Shown here: positions 41,408 through 50,420 of the stretch, piece after piece | Layout of the letters: each line of letters begins with the position of its first letter | How positions within the stretch are numbered: the stretch's first letter is position 1 | Assembly (NCBI GenBank): GCA_003222535.1 | Contig: QHWJ01000254.1 | Location: forward strand, 1 to 52,377 | Direction of reading: 5' to 3' | From: Acidobacteriota bacterium | Lineage (GTDB): Bacteria; Acidobacteriota; Vicinamibacteria; Vicinamibacterales; CAVVIG01 | DNA length: 52,377 nucleotides | The notes under the pieces: generated by a model | Told to the model about the DNA's origin: nothing | The model's input: the letters and a program-made list of their open reading frames with translations, nothing else | Databases searched by the model: none | Position numbers and translations under genes: made by a program

Positions 41408-42730
41408 TCACCTCAGATCCCGGACGGCGGGAAGATTCGGCAGCCCGGTCGCCTGCGTCGCGGCGCGGATGACGGCGGCCGCCATCACGTCGGCTGCGAG
41501 CGCGCCGAGCGTGATGAGATCGGGATCGCCCGGCTTGCTGCCCGTCGCTATCGCGAACACGGTGTCGCCGTCGACGATGGTGTGGATCGGCCAGATGGCG
41601 CGCGCGTAGCCGTCGTCGGTCAGTTGTGCGAGATAGGACGCCTGTGCTTTCGTGAGCCGCGCGTTGGTCGCGACGACACCGATGGTCGAGTTGGCGCCGC
41701 CGCCATCCGCCCGTGGCGCACCGGATCGAATCACGACGCGCGCGTCGGCGAAGCCGTTGCCTCGCGTCTCGCGGACGCCCGACACCACCTTTCCCGTGGC
41801 GGGATCGATCACATCGCCGAGCGGGTTCACCACCACGAGCGCCGCGACGATCAATCCGTCGGGCATCCTGATCGCCGCGCTGCCGACGCCGCTCTTCATC
41901 GCGCGCTCGATGCCGCCAAGCTTGCCGAGCGTCGCGCCCGCGCCCGCCCCGACGCTCCCTTCGACGACGGGCGCCGCCGTTGCCGCTCGTGCTGCCCGAT
42001 AGCCGCAGTCGGCGGTCGGCCGTATCGTCGGATCGCCCACCCTGAGGTCGAAGATGGATGCGCCGGGCACGATCGGTATACGCCTGTCGCCGTACGCAAT
42101 GCCGGCGTTCTTCTCCTCCAGATACCGCAGAACGCCGTCTCCGCTGGAGAGGCCGAACAGGCTGCCGCCAGAGAGGGCGATGCCGTGGATTTGCTCGGCC
42201 ATCTTCGTCGGATTCAGCAGATCGGTGTCGCGCGTCGCCGGCGCTGCGCCGCGCACGTCGACGCCGGCGGTCGCGCCGCCTTCGATCAGCACGACCGTGC
42301 AGCCGGTCGGCCGCGCGGTGAGGGTGTGGTGGCCGACCTTGATGCCGGGCACGGCCGTCAGCGTCGCGTTCTGCGCCGAGGCAGGCCTTGATGCCTGCAC
42401 GACGACACCTCCCATCGTCTGGAGCGCGCCGCCTTCGCGCCAAAGGCGCTTCGGCGAGCCACGCCGTTGCTCGCCCGAACTCCGCGCGAGCGGAGGCGGG
42501 AGGCTTTCCGCCTTCGCTGAAGCTACGGTGGACCGCCGAAGCCTTGGCGGAGGCTGGTCAGCCGAGCGGACCGGCTCGCCTGAAAGGCTCGCCCTCCAGT
42601 CGTGGCCAGGCGTAGGGTAGATCTTCAGTTCTGCCGGAGTCGTGTGGACCTTCAGGTCCGCCGGGACGGCGGCGAGACCGACGAGAGCGGCCGACAACGC
42701 GATCCAGACCCGCATGCCAGGCTTCATCAT
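41408..42730 (-). CDS. P1 family (S58, DmpA-like) aminopeptidase with repeat-derived N-terminal insertion
   Basis: The catalytic part (residues 120-440) is a close paralogue of the neighbouring P1 peptidase: GIKVGHHTLTARPTGCTVVL, GIALSGGSLFGLSSGDGVLR, PTIRPTADCGYRAA, GSVGAGAGATLGKLGG and the self-cleavage block NSTIGVVATNARLTK. The signal peptide is MRVWIALSAALVGLAAVPA. Between signal and catalytic domain lie about 90 residues not seen in the paralogue. They include ADQPPPRLRRSTVASAKAE, which is read from the palindromic repeat also found in the DUF1223 gene. TACAAT lies 6 nt before the start. Cleavage of the signal peptide would leave a long basic pro-segment. Activity is not obviously lost. 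Confidence 0.85.
   Translation of the reverse strand: MMKPGMRVWIALSAALVGLAAVPADLKVHTTPAELKIYPTPGHDWRASLSGEPVRSADQPPPRLRRSTVASAKAESLPPPLARSSGEQRRGSPKRLWREGGALQTMGGVVVQASRPASAQNATLTAVPGIKVGHHTLTARPTGCTVVLIEGGATAGVDVRGAAPATRDTDLLNPTKMAEQIHGIALSGGSLFGLSSGDGVLRYLEEKNAGIAYGDRRIPIVPGASIFDLRVGDPTIRPTADCGYRAARAATAAPVVEGSVGAGAGATLGKLGGIERAMKSGVGSAAIRMPDGLIVAALVVVNPLGDVIDPATGKVVSGVRETRGNGFADARVVIRSGAPRADGGGANSTIGVVATNARLTKAQASYLAQLTDDGYARAIWPIHTIVDGDTVFAIATGSKPGDPDLITLGALAADVMAAAVIRAATQATGLPNLPAVRDLR
42430..42610 (-). repeat. In-frame palindromic repeat block inside the P1 peptidase gene
   Basis: The minus-strand core CCTCCGCCAAGGCTTCGGCG through CAGCGAAGGCGG (about 42510-42556) matches 10106-10152 with few differences and is read in the same frame. 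The flanking parts (GGCGAGCC twice around 42576-42597, and CTCCGCGCGAGCGGAGGC) are also palindromic or repeated. Confidence 0.85.
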
Positions 42731-42736
42731 TGCGAT

Positions 42737-42742
42737 ATTGTA
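42737..42742 (-). promoter_or_regulatory. -10 box of the second P1 peptidase
   Basis: TACAAT on the minus strand lies 6 nt before the start codon at 42730. The 26-bp spacer to the divergent M20 gene leaves little room for other signals. Confidence 0.4.
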
Positions 42743-42756
42743 GACACCGATCGTCC

Positions 42757-44034
42757 ATGCAGGCCATCGAGCGCATTCTTTCGGAGGTGGATCGCGCCGC
42801 CGATGAGATCGTCGACCTCACGGCCGACCTCGTGCGCATTCCGACGGTGAACCCGCCTGGGGAGGCATACGACGCCTGCGCGCGCTTCCTCGGCGGGTAT
42901 CTCGAGCGCCGCGCGTTCGGCGTCGAGTACATCGCCGCCGAGGGCCGCGCCGAGCACACCACACGGCATCCGCGCGTGAACGTCATCGGCTCGCGCCGCG
43001 GGGGACCCGGCCCCGTCGTCCACCTGAACGGCCACATCGACGTCGTTCCGGCGGGCGACGGATGGACGGTGGATCCGTTCGGTGGGCTGGTGCGCGACGG
43101 AAAGATTTTCGGGCGCGGCGTGTGCGACATGAAGGCTGGCATCGCCGCAGCGGTGTTCGCGGCCGAGGCGATCGAGCGCGCCGGCGTCACCTTGCCCGGG
43201 ACCGTCGAAATCAGCGGAACCGTGGACGAGGAGAGCGGCGGGTTTGCCGGCGTCGCACACCTGGCGGAATCGGGGCGCATCGCGAAGGGCCGGACAGACT
43301 ACGTGATCATTCCCGAGCCGCTGAACGTCGATCGGATCTGCATCGGGCATCGCGGCGTGTACTGGTTCGAGGTGACCGCGCGCGGCCGGATCGGCCACGG
43401 CAGCATGCCGTTTCTCGGCGTCAGCGCGATCGACGGCATGGGCCGGCTGCTCCAGTCGGTGCGCGAGATCCTGATGCCGGCGCTCGCCTCGCGGCGCACC
43501 GCCGTGCCGGTGGTGCCGCCGAGGGCGCGCCAGGCGACGATCAACGTGAACGGCATCGACGGCGGCCAGCCGGTGGGCGGGATTCAGACGCCATGCGTGG
43601 CCGACCTGTGCCGCGCGGTGTTCGATCGGCGGTTCCTCATCGAAGAAGGATTCGACGCCACGAAGAACGAGATCGCGGAGCTCGTCGCGCGCGTGGCGGC
43701 TGACACCGGTGCGGCGGGCGTCCGATTCCACGTACGCGATCTGATGGTGGTGCATCCGGTGAAGACGCCGGACGATTCGCCCGTCGTCGCCGCAGTGGAC
43801 CGCGCGATTCGCCGCGTTCTGGGCCGCCCGGCAGAGCTCGTCGCCAGCCCCGGCACCTACGATCACAAGCACGTGACGCGGATCGCCGGGATCCCGCACT
43901 GCATCGCCTACGGTCCGGGCGAGCTCGAGCTGGCGCATCAGCCCGACGAATACTGCCGGATCGACGACCTCGTGAACGCCACGAAGGTGATCGCGGTGTC
44001 GACGCTCGACCTGATGGGCGCTAGTGTCCCGTAA
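42757..44034 (+). CDS. M20 family metallopeptidase (ArgE/DapE/carboxypeptidase G2-like)
   Basis: The 425-residue enzyme shows the M20 metal and active-site residues: VVHLNGHIDVVPAGDGW (His and the catalytic Asp), FGRGVCDMKAGIAAAVFA (bridging Asp), SGTVDEESGGFAGVAHL (the Glu pair), and the dimerisation-domain start CIGHRGVYWFEVTARGRIGHGS. A final histidine lies in ELELAHQPDEYC. Such enzymes deacylate N-acyl amino acids or cleave dipeptides. ATG 42757 is used; nine codons further upstream have no homology. The last residues ASVP and the stop fall at the edge of a repeat element beginning TAGTGTCCCGTAACAG, so the extreme C-terminus may be repeat-derived. Confidence 0.9.
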   Translation: MQAIERILSEVDRAADEIVDLTADLVRIPTVNPPGEAYDACARFLGGYLERRAFGVEYIAAEGRAEHTTRHPRVNVIGSRRGGPGPVVHLNGHIDVVPAGDGWTVDPFGGLVRDGKIFGRGVCDMKAGIAAAVFAAEAIERAGVTLPGTVEISGTVDEESGGFAGVAHLAESGRIAKGRTDYVIIPEPLNVDRICIGHRGVYWFEVTARGRIGHGSMPFLGVSAIDGMGRLLQSVREILMPALASRRTAVPVVPPRARQATINVNGIDGGQPVGGIQTPCVADLCRAVFDRRFLIEEGFDATKNEIAELVARVAADTGAAGVRFHVRDLMVVHPVKTPDDSPVVAAVDRAIRRVLGRPAELVASPGTYDHKHVTRIAGIPHCIAYGPGELELAHQPDEYCRIDDLVNATKVIAVSTLDLMGASVP

Positions 44035-44184
44035 CAGTGATTCGTTGCATAAGTCCCGGAGCGCGGCGCCCGGATGGCAAGGCGCGAGGAGCGCGCATAC
44101 CGGAAGTATGTAAGCGACGAGCAACGCAGCCAGCCCCGGGGTCCCCAACGCGGCAGCCGCGTTGGGGTGGAGCGGGCACGCTCC
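44028..44184. repeat. Dispersed element related to the MITE-like sequence, with two strong hairpins
   Basis: Positions 44076-44135, reversed, match the interior of the MITE-like element (32859-32918) over exactly 60 nt. CCCCAACGCGG / CCGCGTTGGGG (44143-44153 and 44157-44167) forms an 11-bp stem with a CAG loop. GGAGCG / CGCTCC (44169-44184) forms a second. No inverted ends like those of the other copy are seen. The hairpins may terminate the M20 transcript. Confidence 0.65.
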
Positions 44185-44191
44185 GAGGAGA

Positions 44192-44197
44192 TAGACT
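44192..44197 (+). promoter_or_regulatory. -10 box of the M28 peptidase gene
   Basis: TAGACT lies 8 nt before the ATG at 44206. GAGGAG is present but 16 nt from the ATG, too far for normal use. Confidence 0.4.
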
Positions 44198-44205
44198 GAA
44201 AAGCC

Positions 44206-45975
44206 ATGAAAGTGAACGCTCGGCTAAAGCCTTCGCGCTACGGTGTCGCGGATTCGCGCTCCAACCGCGCGTCGCGCTGCATCGCCTTCCTGTGTCTCGC
44301 AGCTGCGGCCTGTTCCGGTTCCGCCGGCATCGGCGCGGTGTCCTGCGGCATCCCAGGCGGGGCCCCGCCGCCGGCTGCCCAGCACACTCCGATCGGCCAG
44401 CTCACGCCGATCGACATCGACGCGCTGCTGGCGCACACGAAGATGTTGTCGTCGGACGCCTTCGAAGGCCGCGCTCCGGGCACGAAAGGCGAGGATCTCT
44501 CGGTCGCCTACCTCGCCGATCAGTTCACGAAGCTCGGGCTGAAGCCAGGCAACACCGACGGCACGTACATGCAGAAGGTGCCGCTGGTCGGCATCACGCC
44601 GGCGCCGGCGCCGCTCGTCTTCAAGAAGGGCTCGCTGCATCAAACCCTCAAGTGGAAAGACGATGTCGTGGCCTGGACGAAGCATGTTGCTTCGTCTGCG
44701 AGCCTCGACAACTCGGAGATGATCTTCGTCGGCTACGGAGTCGTCGCGCCCGAGTTCGACTGGGACGACTACAAGGGCGTGGACGTGAAGGGCAAGACGC
44801 TCGTCGTGCTCGTGAACGACCCGCCGGTGCCCGATCCGGCAAACCCCGACGAGCTCGACGCGAAGACGTTCGGCGGCAAGGCGATGACCTACTACGGCCG
44901 CTGGACCTACAAGTACGAGATCGGCGCCGAGAAGGGCGCCGCCGGCGTGCTCATCGTTCACGAGACCGGGCCCGCGGGCTACGGCTTCAACGTCGTCCAG
45001 GGCAAGACCGGCGAGCAGTTCGATCTCGTGACGCCGGACAAGAACATGGGCCGCGCGGCGATCGAGGGCTGGATCACGCTGGACCAGGCGAAGAAGCTGC
45101 TGCAGTCGTCGGGTCAGGACTTCGAGGCGCTGAAGAAACAGGCGGCGACGCGCGAGTTCAAGCCGGTTCCGCTCGGCGCCACGGCGTCGATGACGATCAG
45201 GAACACGCTGCGCACCATCGATTCGCGCAACGTGCTCGCGAAGCTCGACGGATCCGATCCGAACCTGAAGGACGAGTACATCGTGTACACCGCGCACTGG
45301 GATCACTTCGGGAAGACCGCCGATGGGATCTTTCACGGTGCCGAGGACGATGGGCTCGGTTGCGCGGCGCTGGTTGAGGTGGCGCGGGCGTTCACCAGAC
45401 TGCCGGCGCCGCCGCGGCGGTCCATTCTGTTTCTCGCGGTGACGGCCGAGGAGCAGGGGTTGCTCGGGTCGCAGTACTACTCGATGACGCCGGTCTACCC
45501 GCTGGCGAAGACGCTCGCCGACATCAACATGGACAGCTGGAACGTGCACGGGCGGACCAGGGATCTGACGCTCATCGGCTATGGGGCGTCGGATCTCGAC
45601 GACTACGCTCGAGACGCGGCCGGCGAGCAGGGGCGCGTCGTGCACGGCGATGCGGAGCCCGAGAAGGGGTTCTATTACCGGTCGGACCACTTCAACTTCG
45701 CGAAGCAGGGCGTCCCGGCGCTCAACCCGGACAGCGGCGTCGATTACATCGGCAAGCCGACGGATTACGCCAGGCAGGTGCGCGCCGAGTGGAACGAGAA
45801 GCGCTATCACACTCCGCTCGACGTCGTCTTGCCCGATTGGGACCTGACGGGCACACGCGAGGACCTGACCGTCCTGTTCGCGGTGGGCTACCGCGTGGCG
45901 CAGGCCGACAAGTTTCCCGAGTGGAAGCCGGGCAATGAGTTCCAGGCCAAGCGCGATGCGATGCTGAAGAAATAA
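44206..45975 (+). CDS. M28 family zinc aminopeptidase with PA domain, exported lipoprotein or secreted
   Basis: The 589-residue protein has an N-terminal signal ([17 protein letters not shown]) with a lipobox-like AAAC. A protease-associated domain fills about residues 150-300 ([35 protein letters not shown]). The M28 zinc site follows: YTAHWDHFG (His and Asp), [19 protein letters not shown] (bridging Asp), [16 protein letters not shown] (catalytic Glu pair), DINMDSWN (Asp) and [16 protein letters not shown] (His). It cleaves N-terminal residues from peptides outside the cytoplasm. With the M20, two P1 peptidases and an aminotransferase nearby it fits peptide and amino-acid breakdown. It follows a repeat element and seems to have its own promoter. 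Confidence 0.93.
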   Translation: MKVNARLKPSRYGVADSRSNRASRCIAFLCLAAAACSGSAGIGAVSCGIPGGAPPPAAQHTPIGQLTPIDIDALLAHTKMLSSDAFEGRAPGTKGEDLSVAYLADQFTKLGLKPGNTDGTYMQKVPLVGITPAPAPLVFKKGSLHQTLKWKDDVVAWTKHVASSASLDNSEMIFVGYGVVAPEFDWDDYKGVDVKGKTLVVLVNDPPVPDPANPDELDAKTFGGKAMTYYGRWTYKYEIGAEKGAAGVLIVHETGPAGYGFNVVQGKTGEQFDLVTPDKNMGRAAIEGWITLDQAKKLLQSSGQDFEALKKQAATREFKPVPLGATASMTIRNTLRTIDSRNVLAKLDGSDPNLKDEYIVYTAHWDHFGKTADGIFHGAEDDGLGCAALVEVARAFTRLPAPPRRSILFLAVTAEEQGLLGSQYYSMTPVYPLAKTLADINMDSWNVHGRTRDLTLIGYGASDLDDYARDAAGEQGRVVHGDAEPEKGFYYRSDHFNFAKQGVPALNPDSGVDYIGKPTDYARQVRAEWNEKRYHTPLDVVLPDWDLTGTREDLTVLFAVGYRVAQADKFPEWKPGNEFQAKRDAMLKK

Positions 45976-46181
45976 CTGCAACCGCGAAGCGACAAATGTA
46001 ACCGCCCCAAGAACAAATGCAACCACGAAAGCACGAAGAAACGAAGAAGATCACGAAGAAGAGTACATAAATGTTTTTTTCGTGTTCTTCGCTTTTTTCG
46101 TGTTTTCGTGGTTAATTTTCGTGTTTTCGTGGTTAAGAAGAGTGAACGACCTCCAACGTCGTTGTGAAAGAAGGCTGTGAG
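45976..46181. repeat. Inverted CACGAA / TTCGTG simple repeats
   Basis: CAACCACGAAAGCACGAAG and related A-rich strings (46018-46062) face TTTTTCGTGTTTTCGTGG and TTTTCGTGTTTTCGTGGTTAAG (46091-46138) in inverse orientation, so a long imperfect hairpin could form. No gene is present. GAAGG before ATG 46182 is the ribosome site of the next gene. Confidence 0.7.
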
Positions 46182-47516
46182 ATGGCGACCGAAATCGCAC
46201 CGAAAACAATGACCGGCGAAGAGATGATCGCGCTGTCGAAGAAGCACACGCTCTTCGAGTGGACCGCTCAGTCGAAAGTCGATCCGATCCCCGTGGCCCG
46301 CGCGAAGGGCATCTACTTCTGGACGCCCGAAGGCAAGCGCTTCATCGACTTCAACAGCCAGCTGATGTGCGTGAACATCGGCCATGGCGACGAGCGCGTG
46401 ATCCGCGCGATTCAGGAGCAGGCGGCGGTGCTGGCGTACGCCAACCCGTTCATGGCGACGGAGCCGCGAGCGCGGCTGGGCGCCAGGCTCGCGGAGATCA
46501 CGCCCGGCGACATCGACGTCTTCTTCTTCACGAATGGCGGCGCCGAGGCGAACGAGAACGCGATCAAGCTCGCGCGGATGACGACCGGCCGTCACAAGAT
46601 CCTGGCGCGGTACCGCTCGTACCACGGCGCCACGGCGGGCAGCATCACACTGACCGGCGATCCGCGCCGTTGGGCCGCGGAGCCGGGCATTCCCGGCGTC
46701 GTGCACGTGCTCGATCCCTACCACGGCATCGCGCGCGGCTGGGACTCGGCCGAGGAGTCGCTGGCGATGCTGGACGAAGTGATCCAGCTCGAGGGACCGC
46801 AGACGATCGCGGCGTTCATCCTCGAAACGGTGACGGGCACCAACGGCGTGCTGGTGCCGCCCGATGGCTACATGCAGGGGGTGCGCGAGCTGTGCACGAA
46901 GCACGGCATCCTGATGATCTGCGACGAAGTGATGGCCGGCTTCGGGCGGACCGGCGAATGGTTCGCGGTCGATCACTGGAACGTCGTGCCCGACATCATC
47001 ACGATGGCGAAGGGCCTGACCGCCGCGTACGTGCAGCTTGGCGCCGTCGGCATGCGGCGGACGATCGCGGATCAGTTCAAGGACAAGGTGTTCTACGGCG
47101 GGCTCACCTACAACAGCCATCCGCTGGCATGCGCCGCGGCGCTCGCCGCGATCAAGGTGTACGAGGACGACAAGCTGATCGAGAACGCCCGCGCGATGGG
47201 CGCGATCATGGCGGAGCTGATGGCCGGCCTGGCGCGCCGGCATCCGTCGGTCGGCGCGGCGCGTTCGATCGGCCTCTTCGGTCTGGTGGAGCTCGTCCGC
47301 GATCGCGCCAGGAAGGTGCCGCTCGCGCCGTTCAACGGCACGTCGGAGGAGATGGCCGCGCTCGGGCGGTTCTTCCGGGAGGAAGGGCTCTACACCTTCG
47401 TGCGCTGGAACACGTTCTTCACGAACCCGCCGCTGTGCATCACCGAAGCGCAGCTGCGCGACGCGTTCGCGATCATCGATCGCGCGCTCGAGGTCACCGA
47501 CAGGGCCGTTCAATAA
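46182..47516 (+). CDS. Class III PLP-dependent aminotransferase (taurine/beta-alanine:pyruvate type)
   Basis: The 444-residue enzyme carries class III signatures: FTNGGAEANENAIKLARMTTGR, RYRSYHGATAGSITLTGDPR, the PLP-contacting LMICDEVMAGFGRTGEWFAV, and ITMAKGLTAAYVQLGAV with the Schiff-base lysine. The sequence KHTLFEWTAQSKVDPIPVARAKG near the N-terminus is typical of taurine- and beta-alanine:pyruvate aminotransferases. It moves an omega-amino group to pyruvate or a related keto acid. ATG 46182 has GAAGG at normal spacing. It is the last plus-strand gene of the peptidase cluster. The natural amino donor cannot be fixed from sequence. Confidence 0.87.
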   Translation: MATEIAPKTMTGEEMIALSKKHTLFEWTAQSKVDPIPVARAKGIYFWTPEGKRFIDFNSQLMCVNIGHGDERVIRAIQEQAAVLAYANPFMATEPRARLGARLAEITPGDIDVFFFTNGGAEANENAIKLARMTTGRHKILARYRSYHGATAGSITLTGDPRRWAAEPGIPGVVHVLDPYHGIARGWDSAEESLAMLDEVIQLEGPQTIAAFILETVTGTNGVLVPPDGYMQGVRELCTKHGILMICDEVMAGFGRTGEWFAVDHWNVVPDIITMAKGLTAAYVQLGAVGMRRTIADQFKDKVFYGGLTYNSHPLACAAALAAIKVYEDDKLIENARAMGAIMAELMAGLARRHPSVGAARSIGLFGLVELVRDRARKVPLAPFNGTSEEMAALGRFFREEGLYTFVRWNTFFTNPPLCITEAQLRDAFAIIDRALEVTDRAVQ

Positions 47517-47534
47517 CGACGATCAACGCAGAAG

Positions 47535-48779
47535 TTATTCAGTACGCGATTCGCGCGGATAGTCGCGCCACAACCACCGCAGTGAATCGGGAAAAATCGC
47601 GCGGCCGTGCAGATAGTTATGGAAGCCGGATCCCCAGTCGTACCGGGAGTCGTAGCCGGCATACTCCAGCGATCGTGCGAGCGTCTGGTTCGCGAGCCAC
47701 CAGCTTCCGGCAGTATTGTCGAGATCGTTGGATCCATCCTGGAGGATCACGCGAATCGGTTTCTTCGGCACCCGTCGAACCAGCGCTTCGTAGTTGTGCC
47801 CGCCGCTCCGGAGGTTGTCGCCTGCGGCGATGTTCGTGAAGCTGCCGGTCCACGAGATCACTTTGCTGAACGCGCCCGGGCGTTCCCACGCCACGGTGAA
47901 CGCGCAGATGCCGCCGCTGCTCTGGCCGGCGATCGCCCGGCTTGCCGCGTCGTGGCGCAGCCTCACCGTTTTTTCCACCTCGGGAAGAATCTCTTCCAGC
48001 AGGAACCGCGCGTACTGATCCGACAGCGTGTCGTACTCGAAGCTGCGATTGTCCCTCGGCGCCTTCGTTCCGCCCGGCTCGATGAACACGCCGACGGTGA
48101 CCGGCATGTCTCGCTTTGCGATCAGATTGTCGAAGACAGTCGGCGCCCAGGTTCTCGGCCCGTTGCCGTCCTGAAAGACCATGACGGCCGCGGGATTCTC
48201 CGGACGATATTGCGCCGGCACGTACATCCACCAGTCGCGCTTCGTGCCGTTGAAAATCCTGCTCTCCCACGGCGGCATCTGTGTGACGATGCCCTTCGGC
48301 ACGCCGGGATGCTCGCGGCTGTCGGGATGCGTTTCCCACACTTCGAGCTGCGATCCGCCAAGGCGGCGATTGCCGGCCTCGTAGTGCCATGTGTAAGCCG
48401 TTCCATGCGAAAGTGTTCTGACAAGGGCATAGACCCCGGTCGTTCCGACCTGCACCATCGGATAGCTGGTGTTGCCGGTGTCGCGAGCGACCCTGGGAGC
48501 CCCCGCGTTGGGTGGCGACGGCTCGGCGAGCTCCAGCGCCCAGGCCACGCTCAATTCGTCTATCTTCGGCGCTGCGCCTCGCAACAGTGCGTCCCGGCCT
48601 CCGAAGTTGCTCCGGACACGATCGGCCAGACGTTCAGCCTCGGCGCCTTGGGGTTTGGCCGCCAGCGCGCCTTCCAGGGTTTTCGGGTCGAGGGCTGGGC
48701 CCGCGGTGGGAGGCTGCTGGGCCGCGCCCACGGCACCGCACAACAGGATTCCTGCAAGGACGGCCGGCGAGAATCTCAT
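47535..48779 (-). CDS. Exported esterase of the enterochelin-esterase (Esterase D) family
   Basis: The 414-residue protein has a signal peptide (MRFSPAVLAGILLCGAVGAA) and a helical/beta N-terminal domain. An alpha/beta hydrolase domain follows from about residue 170: DWWMYVPAQYRPENPAAVMV, FQDGNG, GVFIEPGG, the nucleophile elbow AIAGQSSGGICAFT, and a final histidine in SGFHNYLHGRAIFP. Conserved relatives include Fes-type esterases and other secreted carboxyl esterases. The nucleophile motif is GQSSGG. AGGAG precedes the ATG. It converges on the aminotransferase with an 18-nt gap. Substrate is unknown. Confidence 0.87.
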   Translation of the reverse strand: MRFSPAVLAGILLCGAVGAAQQPPTAGPALDPKTLEGALAAKPQGAEAERLADRVRSNFGGRDALLRGAAPKIDELSVAWALELAEPSPPNAGAPRVARDTGNTSYPMVQVGTTGVYALVRTLSHGTAYTWHYEAGNRRLGGSQLEVWETHPDSREHPGVPKGIVTQMPPWESRIFNGTKRDWWMYVPAQYRPENPAAVMVFQDGNGPRTWAPTVFDNLIAKRDMPVTVGVFIEPGGTKAPRDNRSFEYDTLSDQYARFLLEEILPEVEKTVRLRHDAASRAIAGQSSGGICAFTVAWERPGAFSKVISWTGSFTNIAAGDNLRSGGHNYEALVRRVPKKPIRVILQDGSNDLDNTAGSWWLANQTLARSLEYAGYDSRYDWGSGFHNYLHGRAIFPDSLRWLWRDYPRESRTE

Positions 48780-49015
48780 GGTTCAGCTCCTGTGAGTGGT
48801 GATGTTATCTGAATGGCCGGCCGCTCGACGAGCCACCTTTTCCTGTCCGTGCACCGACAGTTCGGCCGCCGGATTCTGACCGATACGATAGCTCAGCCTG
48901 GGAGCGACCGCGCGTGCTTGTCGACATAACGCTTCCTGACCAGGGATTCAGAAAGTCTTCAGTTGCCGGCCGCCTGCGATCGACGAAAATCAATCGACTC
49001 ACGAAAGGCGATCCG
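48780..49015. other. Divergent promoter region
   Basis: No gene was seen between the esterase and the cytochrome operon. Ribosome sites are present at both edges. No clear -10/-35 pair stands out. Confidence 0.3.
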
Positions 49016-49576
49016 ATGCGACGGTCAGCTTGGGTGTGTGGCGCCGGGATCTCGCTCGTTCTCGTTGCCGCCTGCAAGGATCGAGAACCACCGGCGGAGT
49101 ACCGCCCGACGGCGACTGTGAAGGACATCATGGATTCGATCGTCGATCCCTCGGCCGACGTGCTCTGGGACTCGGTCGTCACGATCGTCAGCGCTGCGGG
49201 CATCGAAGAAAAGCGGCCTCGCACCGAGGAAGAATGGCTCACCGTTCGACGCAGTGCGGTCCAGCTGATCGAAGCGACCAACCTTCTGCTGATTCCCGGC
49301 CGCCATGTGGCAAGACCAGGCGAAAGGGCGGAGGACTCGAAAGTCGAACTTGGCCCCGAAGAGATCGAAACGCTGATCAACGGCGACAGACAGGCCTGGA
49401 CCAATTTCGCACGCGGCCTTCACGATGCCGCCGTGCCGGCATTGAAAGCGATCGATGCGAAGAACGGGGAAGGCCTGTTCGACGCTGGAGGCAGGATCGA
49501 CACGGCGTGCGAGAACTGCCATCTGAGGTACTGGTATCCGCCGTCAAAGCAGGCGGCCGCCGCCGGGAGGCAGTAA
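49016..49576 (+). CDS. Monoheme c-type cytochrome lipoprotein
   Basis: The 186-residue protein starts MRRSAWVCGAGISLVLVAAC with lipobox LVAAC, so it should be anchored to a membrane by lipid. The body is helical (RTEEEWLTVRRSAVQLIEAT, EEIETLINGDRQAWTNFARG). One heme motif, CENCH, lies close to the C-terminus in GRIDTACENCHLRYWYPP. A four-helix cytochrome c'-like fold with a C-terminal CxxCH fits this layout. AAAGG lies before the ATG at 49016. It heads a three-gene operon with a cupredoxin-like protein and a PepSY membrane protein, so it probably passes electrons within a periplasmic copper or metal redox system. Confidence 0.82.
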   Translation: MRRSAWVCGAGISLVLVAACKDREPPAEYRPTATVKDIMDSIVDPSADVLWDSVVTIVSAAGIEEKRPRTEEEWLTVRRSAVQLIEATNLLLIPGRHVARPGERAEDSKVELGPEEIETLINGDRQAWTNFARGLHDAAVPALKAIDAKNGEGLFDAGGRIDTACENCHLRYWYPPSKQAAAAGRQ

Positions 49577-49583
49577 CAATGCC

Positions 49584-50420
49584 ATGCCGATGAGCAGGAT
49601 TCTTCTTTCGCTCGCGGGGTGTGTGCTTGCCGTCAGCCTGACATCCCACGGGCATGGCCGAGCAGCGGCGGCACAGGCCTCCGGACGCGGAACGATCAAG
49701 GGGCACATCCGGCTGACCGGCAAGCTGCCCGGCAACCCTGTCATCCGAATGGGCATGGATCCGATGTGCGCCAGCATCAACAGCGGAAAGCGAACGGTTC
49801 AGGAGTTTGTCGCCGCAGGCCTGGACGGCAGCCTGGCCAACGTATTCGTCACGGTACAAGGATCATTTCAGCCGGCGCCGGCGCCGGCCGAACCGGTTAC
49901 CCTCGATCAGCGCGGATGCATCTACGCGCCTCGCGTCGTCGGGGTGCGGGCAGGCCAGACGCTGCAGGTCCGGAACAGCGACGACCTGCTGCACAACGTG
50001 CACGGCCTGTCGGCGCACGGCAACGGGTTCAACATCAGCGAGCCCAGAGCCGGGATGGTCCAGCAGTTTCACCTGAAGGATGAAGAAGTCATGGTGCGGG
50101 TGAAGTGCGACATACACAGTTGGATGACCGCGTATGTCGGCGTCGTCAATCACCCGTATTTCGCGGTGAGCGGTGGAACAGGCCAGTTCGAAATCGCGAA
50201 CGTTCCCACCGGTACCCACAGGATCCAGGCCTGGCAGGAACGCTACGGACCGCTCGTGCAAACCGTGCGTGTCAGGGCCGGTGCGGCCACGACCGTTGAT
50301 TTCACGTACACCGGAAACGAAAAGCCCGGCAACGCAGGAATCCAGGATCTCGTTCTGCCGGAATCGGTGAGGGCCATCGATTTCTCCGCCTCCCACGCAC
50401 CTCCGCAGCAGCGACCGTGA
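49584..50420 (+). CDS. Cupredoxin-like exported protein (methylamine-utilization-type)
   Basis: The 278-residue protein has a signal peptide (ILLSLAGCVLAVSLTSHGHG). An initial carboxypeptidase-regulatory-like strand set follows (GTIKGHIRLTGKLPGNPVIR). A plastocyanin-like domain with APRVVGVRAGQTLQVRNSDD and LLHNVHGLSAHG gives a copper-ligand histidine. The VRVKCDIHSWMTAYV segment supplies the Cys, His and Met expected of a type 1 copper site. A second beta domain (GQFEIANVPTGTHRIQAWQE) ends the protein. It is 7 nt after the cytochrome stop and overlaps the next start (GTGA). A blue-copper electron carrier is the best reading, though no cofactor data are available. Confidence 0.8.
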   Translation: MPMSRILLSLAGCVLAVSLTSHGHGRAAAAQASGRGTIKGHIRLTGKLPGNPVIRMGMDPMCASINSGKRTVQEFVAAGLDGSLANVFVTVQGSFQPAPAPAEPVTLDQRGCIYAPRVVGVRAGQTLQVRNSDDLLHNVHGLSAHGNGFNISEPRAGMVQQFHLKDEEVMVRVKCDIHSWMTAYVGVVNHPYFAVSGGTGQFEIANVPTGTHRIQAWQERYGPLVQTVRVRAGAATTVDFTYTGNEKPGNAGIQDLVLPESVRAIDFSASHAPPQQRP

